64,000 nucleotides of DNA. Origin: Kluyvera genomosp. 1 (GTDB taxonomy: Bacteria > Pseudomonadota > Gammaproteobacteria > Enterobacterales > Enterobacteriaceae). The position numbers and the translations under genes were made by a program. Positions within the stretch are counted from its first letter, which is position 1, and each line of letters starts with the position of its first letter. Below are positions 59,478-64,000 of this stretch, piece after piece. A model generated the notes under the pieces. The model saw only the letters and a program-made list of their open reading frames with translations, searched no databases and was not told where the DNA came from. Location: assembly GCF_001266615.1 (NCBI RefSeq), contig NZ_LGHZ01000028.1, positions 24,006 to 88,005 on the forward strand, read 5' to 3'.

Positions 59478-60976
59478 AAACGCTCCTCTCCCGATCTATC
59501 ACCGTTGTTGCCTGCTTTTTTATCTTCTCCGCGGCATGGTTTTGCCTGTGGAGTATCAGCCTGCATCTGGTTGAACGGCCTGATTTAGCGGTACTGCTAT
59601 TCCCGTTCGGCTTGCGTCTGGGGTTGATGCTGCAATGCCCGCGCGCTTACTGGCCTGTATTGCTGGGGGCGGAATGGCTGATGCTGTTTTGGCTGGCGCA
59701 GGAAGTGGCGCTGGCGCATCTGCCCATATTGATGATCGGGAGCCTGCTGACGCTGATGCCGGTGGCGCTGATCTCCCGTTATCGTCATCAGCGCGACTGG
59801 CGCACTCTGTTGTTACAAGGCGCTGCGCTTACGGCTGCCGCGCTGCTGCAATCGCTGCCGTGGCTGTGGCAGGGGGAAGAGGCGCTTAACGCGCTGCTGC
59901 TGACCCTCACCGGTGGGCTGACGCTGGCACCTATCTGCCTGGTCTTCTGGCATTACCTGACCAGCACCACCTGGCTGCCGTTAGGCCCGGCGGTGGTCTC
60001 CCAACCGGTCAACTGGCGCGGGCGGCATCTGGTGTGGTACCTGCTGCTGTTTAGCGTCAGCCTGTGGTTGCAGCTTGGTCTACCGGATGAACTGTCGCGC
60101 TTTACCCCGTTTTGTCTCGCCCTGCCGATCATTGCGCTGGCCTGGCACTACGGCTGGCAAGGGGCTCTGATTGCGACGCTGATGAACGCCATTGCGCTGA
60201 TTGCCAGCCAAACCTGGCACGATCACCCCGTGGATTTACTGCTTTCGCTGTTGGCGCAAAGCTTGACCGGGCTGCTGCTGGGGGCGGGGATTCAGCGCCT
60301 GCGTGAGCTTAACCAATCGCTGCAAAATGAACTGGCGCGCAATCACCGCCTGGCGGAGCGACTGTTGGAAACCGAAGAGAGCGTGCGTCGTGACGTGGCG
60401 CGCGAACTGCACGACGATATCGGCCAGACCATCACCGCCATTCGCACCCAGGCGGGCATTGTGCAGCGGCTGGCGCCAGAAAATGTCGGCGTAAAGCAAA
60501 GCGGTGCACATATCGAACAGCTATCGCTCGGCGTTTACGATTCGGTGCGCCGTCTGCTTGGTCGCTTACGCCCGCGCCAGCTCGACGATTTGACGCTGGA
60601 ACAGGCCATCCGTTCGCTGTTGCGCGAAATGGAGCTGGAGAGCCGCGGTATTGTCAGCCATCTCGACTGGCAGATTGATGAGTCTGCGCTGAGCGAAGGG
60701 CTGCGTGTGACCCTGTTCCGCGTTTGCCAGGAAGGGCTGAACAATATTGTGAAGCACGCCAATGCCAGCGCCGTCACGTTACAGGGCTGGCAGCAGGACG
60801 AGCGACTCATGCTGGTGATTGAGGATGACGGCAGCGGTTTGCCGCCGGGTTCGAATCAACAGGGCTTTGGCCTCACCGGGATGCGTGAACGTGTGGCGGC
60901 GCTGGGCGGTTCGCTGACTATTTCCTGTATGCACGGCACGCGCGTCAGCGTGTCATTGCCCCAGCGACACGCGTAA
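59474..60976 (+). CDS. uhpB: Sensor histidine kinase UhpB
   Basis: 500 aa, the E. coli length. Membrane N-terminus with about eight segments of the MASE1 type, then a HisKA_3-type dimerisation helix with the phosphorylated His in [14 protein letters not shown] near residue 313, and a HATPase domain ([27 protein letters not shown]). It passes phosphate to UhpA when UhpC signals external glucose-6-phosphate. Overlaps uhpA; uhpC follows in 9 bases. Confidence 0.95.
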   Translation: MKTLLSRSITVVACFFIFSAAWFCLWSISLHLVERPDLAVLLFPFGLRLGLMLQCPRAYWPVLLGAEWLMLFWLAQEVALAHLPILMIGSLLTLMPVALISRYRHQRDWRTLLLQGAALTAAALLQSLPWLWQGEEALNALLLTLTGGLTLAPICLVFWHYLTSTTWLPLGPAVVSQPVNWRGRHLVWYLLLFSVSLWLQLGLPDELSRFTPFCLALPIIALAWHYGWQGALIATLMNAIALIASQTWHDHPVDLLLSLLAQSLTGLLLGAGIQRLRELNQSLQNELARNHRLAERLLETEESVRRDVARELHDDIGQTITAIRTQAGIVQRLAPENVGVKQSGAHIEQLSLGVYDSVRRLLGRLRPRQLDDLTLEQAIRSLLREMELESRGIVSHLDWQIDESALSEGLRVTLFRVCQEGLNNIVKHANASAVTLQGWQQDERLMLVIEDDGSGLPPGSNQQGFGLTGMRERVAALGGSLTISCMHGTRVSVSLPQRHA

Positions 60977-60985
60977 GGAGCATTG

Positions 60986-62305
60986 ATGCTGACGTTTTTT
61001 AAAGCCCCGGCCAATGCGCCGCTCATCACCGATAAACAGGAAGTCGATGCCCGTTATCGCTACTGGCGGCGGCACATCCTGCTGACCATTTGGCTCGGTT
61101 ATGCGCTGTTCTATTTCACTCGTAAAAGCTTTAACGCCGCGGTGCCGGAAATTCTCGCCAACGGCGTGCTGACCCGCAGCGATATTGGCCTGCTGGCGAC
61201 GCTGTTTTACATCACCTACGGGTTGTCGAAGTTTGTCTCCGGTATCGTCAGCGATCGTTCCAACGCTCGCTACTTCATGGGCATCGGCCTGATTGCCACT
61301 GGGGTGGTGAACATTCTGTTCGGCTTCTCCACTTCGCTGTGGGCCTTCGCCGTGCTGTGGGCGCTGAACGCCTTCTTTCAGGGCTGGGGATCGCCGGTCT
61401 GCGCCCGTTTACTGACCGCGTGGTATTCACGTACCGAGCGCGGCGGCTGGTGGGCGTTGTGGAACACTGCTCATAACGTCGGTGGGGCGCTGATTCCTAT
61501 CGTGATGGGCGCGGCGGCGCTGCACTACGGCTGGCGTGCCGGGATGATGATGGCCGGCACGATGGCGATTGTGGTGGGTATTTTCCTGTGCTGGCGTCTG
61601 CGCGACCGACCGCAGGCCATCGGCCTGCCGCCGATAGGTGACTGGCGGCACGACGAACTGGAAATCGCCCAGCAGCAGGAAGGCGCGGGACTGACCCGCA
61701 AAGAGATCCTTACCAAATACGTGCTGTTTAACCCGTATATCTGGCTGCTTTCGCTGTGCTACGTGCTGGTATACGTGGTGCGCGCGGCGATCAACGACTG
61801 GGGCAATTTGTATATGTCCGAGACGCTGGGAGTCAATTTGGTAACCGCCAATACCGCTGTGACCATGTTCGAACTGGGCGGTTTTATCGGCGCGCTGGTG
61901 GCGGGCTGGGGGTCGGACAAACTGTTTAATGGCAACCGTGGGCCGATGAACCTGATTTTTGCTGCCGGGATTTTACTCTCTGTGGGCTCTTTATGGCTGA
62001 TGCCGTTTGCCAGCTACGTGATGCAGGCGGCGTGCTTCTTCACCACCGGATTTTTCGTCTTTGGCCCGCAGATGTTGATTGGAATGGCGGCGGCAGAGTG
62101 TTCGCACAAAGAGGCGGCCGGTGCCGCTACTGGGTTTGTTGGGCTGTTTGCCTATCTTGGGGCATCGCTCTCCGGCTGGCCGCTGGCGAAGGTGATGGAG
62201 GTCTGGCACTGGACCGGCTTTTTCGTAGTCATCGCTATCGCGGCGGGGATTTCAGCGCTGCTGCTGCTGCCGTTCTTAAACGCTCAGGCGCCGCGAGAAG
62301 CGTGA
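60986..62305 (+). CDS. uhpC: Hexose-phosphate sensor protein UhpC
   Basis: 439 aa. MFS protein of the organophosphate:Pi antiporter family, closely related to UhpT but acting as the receptor for external glucose-6-phosphate that controls UhpB. SFNAAVPEI near 43 and FGPQMLIGMAAAECSHKEAAG near 355 are family features. The ATG at 60986 is 5 bases after AAGGAG; the TTG three bases earlier is not needed. Confidence 0.95.
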   Translation: MLTFFKAPANAPLITDKQEVDARYRYWRRHILLTIWLGYALFYFTRKSFNAAVPEILANGVLTRSDIGLLATLFYITYGLSKFVSGIVSDRSNARYFMGIGLIATGVVNILFGFSTSLWAFAVLWALNAFFQGWGSPVCARLLTAWYSRTERGGWWALWNTAHNVGGALIPIVMGAAALHYGWRAGMMMAGTMAIVVGIFLCWRLRDRPQAIGLPPIGDWRHDELEIAQQQEGAGLTRKEILTKYVLFNPYIWLLSLCYVLVYVVRAAINDWGNLYMSETLGVNLVTANTAVTMFELGGFIGALVAGWGSDKLFNGNRGPMNLIFAAGILLSVGSLWLMPFASYVMQAACFFTTGFFVFGPQMLIGMAAAECSHKEAAGAATGFVGLFAYLGASLSGWPLAKVMEVWHWTGFFVVIAIAAGISALLLLPFLNAQAPREA

Positions 62306-62451
62306 GCCGTCTCACCTTTCTACGTCGAATGACGTAAAACTAGGAAATTTTCCCGGTTGCACCTGGACGCTGTCTCAGGCATCTCTCCCGGCTGATTTTT
62401 ACAATGCCTGCTATTCGCAGGTATAAAAATCAGCTCAGGAGTAACCCAATC
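62306..62451 (+). promoter_or_regulatory. uhpT promoter with UhpA-site-like repeat
   Basis: TTACAA (62399-62404) and TATAAA (62422-62427) are 17 bases apart, putting the start near 62434. The inverted repeat CCTG-N10-CAGG at 62362-62379 then lies around -64, where E. coli UhpA binds. TACGTC-GAAT-GACGTA (62321-62336) is centred near -105, where CRP sits in E. coli, but its sequence does not look like a CRP site. Confidence 0.6.
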
Positions 62452-63843
62452 ATGCTGGCCTTCTTAAACCAGGTGCGTAAGCCGACCCTGGATCTGCCGC
62501 TCGATGTGCGGCGTAAAATGTGGTTCAAGCCGTTCATGCAATCCTATCTGGTGGTCTTCATCGGCTACCTGACCATGTACCTGATCCGCAAAAACTTTAA
62601 CATCGCACAGAACGACATGATCTCCACCTACGGGCTGAGCATGACGCAGCTGGGGATGATTGGCCTGGGCTTCTCCATCACCTACGGCGTAGGTAAAACG
62701 CTGGTTTCGTACTACGCCGACGGCAAAAACACCAAGCAGTTCCTGCCGTTTATGCTGATCCTCTCCGCCATCTGTATGCTTGGTTTTAGCGCCAGCATGG
62801 GTGCGGGTTCGACCAGCCTGTTCCTGATGATTGCCTTCTACGCGCTGAGCGGTTTCTTCCAGAGTACCGGCGGCTCGTGCAGCTACTCGACGATCACCAA
62901 ATGGACGCCACGTCGTAAGCGCGGTTCCTACCTCGGGATGTGGAATATTTCCCACAACCTCGGCGGCGCGGGTGCGGCGGGCGTTGCGTTGTTTGGTGCT
63001 AACTATCTGTTCGATGGTCACGTCATCGGTATGTTCATCTTCCCATCGATTATCGCCCTGATTGTCGGCTTTATTGGCCTGCGCTATGGCAGCGACTCCC
63101 CGGAATCCTATGGTCTTGGCAAAGCGGAAGAGCTGTTTGGCGAAGAGATCAGCGAAGAGGACAAAGAGACCGAAGAAAACGAGATGACCAAGTGGCAGAT
63201 CTTTGTTGAGTACGTGCTGAAAAACAAAGTGATCTGGCTTCTGTGTTTCTCCAACATCTTCCTGTACGTAGTGCGTATCGGTATCGACCAGTGGTCTACC
63301 GTCTACGCCTTCCAGGAGCTGAAACTGTCTAAAGAGGTCGCGATTCAGGGCTTTACCCTGTTTGAAGTGGGTGCGCTGGTTGGCACGCTGCTGTGGGGCT
63401 GGCTTTCTGACCTGGCGAACGGTCGCCGTGCACTGGTGGCCTGTGTGGCGCTGGCGTTAATCATCGCTACCCTCGGCGTCTATCAGCACGCCAGCAACCA
63501 GTACGTTTACCTGGCGTCGCTGTTTGCTCTCGGCTTCCTGGTGTTTGGTCCACAGCTGTTAATCGGCGTGGCGGCGGTCGGTTTTGTGCCGAAGAAAGCC
63601 ATCGGCGCTGCCGACGGCATCAAAGGCACCTTCGCTTACCTGATTGGCGACAGCTTCGCTAAGCTTGGTCTGGGGATGATTGCCGACGGTACGCCAATCT
63701 TCGGTCTGACCGGCTGGGCAGGCACCTTCGCCGCGCTGGATGCCGCCGCTATTGGCTGTATCTGCCTGATGGCCGTGGTAGCGGTATTCGAAGAACGCAA
63801 AATTCGCCGTGAAAAGAAAATTCAGCAGTTAAAAGCAGCTTGA
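62452..63843 (+). CDS. uhpT: Hexose-6-phosphate:phosphate antiporter
   Basis: 463 aa, the E. coli length. Twelve-helix MFS carrier exchanging glucose-6-phosphate (and fosfomycin) for phosphate. Begins [18 protein letters not shown]; the conserved Arg-Lys near residue 46 ([13 protein letters not shown]) and Arg near 275 ([13 protein letters not shown]) line the phosphate site. The start follows CAGGAGTAACCCAATC; an in-frame ATG at 62404 adds 16 residues not seen in relatives. Expressed only with UhpABC, which precede it. Confidence 0.96.
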   Translation: MLAFLNQVRKPTLDLPLDVRRKMWFKPFMQSYLVVFIGYLTMYLIRKNFNIAQNDMISTYGLSMTQLGMIGLGFSITYGVGKTLVSYYADGKNTKQFLPFMLILSAICMLGFSASMGAGSTSLFLMIAFYALSGFFQSTGGSCSYSTITKWTPRRKRGSYLGMWNISHNLGGAGAAGVALFGANYLFDGHVIGMFIFPSIIALIVGFIGLRYGSDSPESYGLGKAEELFGEEISEEDKETEENEMTKWQIFVEYVLKNKVIWLLCFSNIFLYVVRIGIDQWSTVYAFQELKLSKEVAIQGFTLFEVGALVGTLLWGWLSDLANGRRALVACVALALIIATLGVYQHASNQYVYLASLFALGFLVFGPQLLIGVAAVGFVPKKAIGAADGIKGTFAYLIGDSFAKLGLGMIADGTPIFGLTGWAGTFAALDAAAIGCICLMAVVAVFEERKIRREKKIQQLKAA

Positions 63844-63981
63844 GTATGTAGGCAGTAACTTTTGCCCGGCTCTGCGCCTAACACCGTCAGTTTAAGATTG
63901 AGATACCCGGGGCGACCACCGGGTTTGGCGTCCCTCCGGGAACCAAATCCCGGCGTTTCCCCTAATCGCTTTGCTTAAGTT
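63844..63981. other. Post-uhpT hairpin region, no gene
   Basis: Holds two GC-rich stem-loops: ACCCGG (63905-63910) / CCGGGT (63919-63924), and a longer fold GGGTTTGG...CCAAATCCC with an inner TCCC/GGGA around 63921-63952. No T run follows, so the role as terminator is uncertain; REP-like protection of the uhpT 3' end is possible. Nothing else is seen. Confidence 0.45.
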
Positions 63982-64000
63982 CTGTCTCTTATACACATCT
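63982..64000 (-). other. Tn5 mosaic-end sequence: Nextera adapter residue
   Basis: The last 19 bases are CTGTCTCTTATACACATCT, the exact complement of the Tn5 mosaic end used in transposase-based library kits. It is flush with the window end and has no transposon next to it. This is almost certainly adapter read-through at a contig end, not chromosomal DNA. Confidence 0.95.

Noticed and set aside
63844..64000. IS50/Tn5 insertion end after uhpT
   Set aside because: Only the 19-bp mosaic end is present and it is flush with the contig end, which is the signature of library adapter.

Overview
The window is a chromosomal segment of a gamma-proteobacterium of the family Enterobacteriaceae. Nearly every protein is close in sequence and length to an E. 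coli K-12 counterpart, and the gene order follows the K-12 block atp - glmUS - pst - yie - mnmE/yidC/rnpA/rpmH - dnaA/dnaN/recF/gyrB - yid - ilvBN - uhp. A pectate lyase (PL9) gene, an Klebsiella-type alpha-glucoside PTS pair (aglAB), a D-serine locus and a beta-glucoside PTS operon, all absent from these positions in K-12, point to an Enterobacter/Lelliottia/Klebsiella-like relative rather than Escherichia itself. I cannot name the species from the sequence alone. Comparisons with known proteins are from memory; no search was run.

Layout. 1-2089: end of the ATP synthase operon (atpG partial, atpD, atpC, terminator). 2090-4993: an accessory interval holding two perfect CRP-type sites, a 23-codon ORF with its own terminator, and a PL9 exopolygalacturonate lyase (pelX) with a KdgR-type operator. 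4994-8429: glmU-glmS (amino-sugar synthesis). 8430-13262: Pho-box controlled pstSCAB-phoU. 13265-19649: yieH, adeP (PurR box), chrR, yieE, yidZ, mdtL and a GNAT acetyltransferase. 19770-23597: mnmE, yidC, yidD, rnpA, rpmH on the minus strand. 23598-30617: the dnaA regulatory region and dnaA-dnaN-recF-gyrB, with an ERIC-like element wedged between dnaN and recF. 30682-34970: yidB, yidA, yidR, yidQ and the heat-shock pair ibpA/ibpB, each with a ROSE-like RNA thermometer in front. 35086-46883: yidE, yidP, aglA-aglB, yidL, then yidK-yidJ-yidH-yidG-yidF, a symporter/sulfatase/sulfatase-maturase cluster. 47175-54117: a three-gene beta-glucoside PTS operon (IIB, GH1, IIC) and the dsdA/dsdX/dsdC D-serine locus. 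54151-58864: emrD, an EamA permease, ivbL-ilvB-ilvN. 58884-63843: uhpABC and uhpT. The last 19 bases (63982-64000) are the Tn5 mosaic end used in Nextera libraries, so the window ends at an assembly contig end carrying adapter.

Functionally the region mixes universal housekeeping (ATP synthase, cell-wall precursor, replication, membrane insertion, tRNA modification) with sensing and uptake modules: phosphate (pst), hexose phosphates (uhp), purines (adeP), pectin fragments (pelX), alpha- and beta-glucosides (aglAB, PTS/GH1), sulfated compounds (yidKJ/F) and D-serine (dsd). The accessory modules sit at breakpoints relative to K-12. No tRNA, rRNA, CRISPR array, insertion sequence or prophage was seen. 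The least explained element is the CRP-box/short-ORF/terminator unit at 2138-2451.
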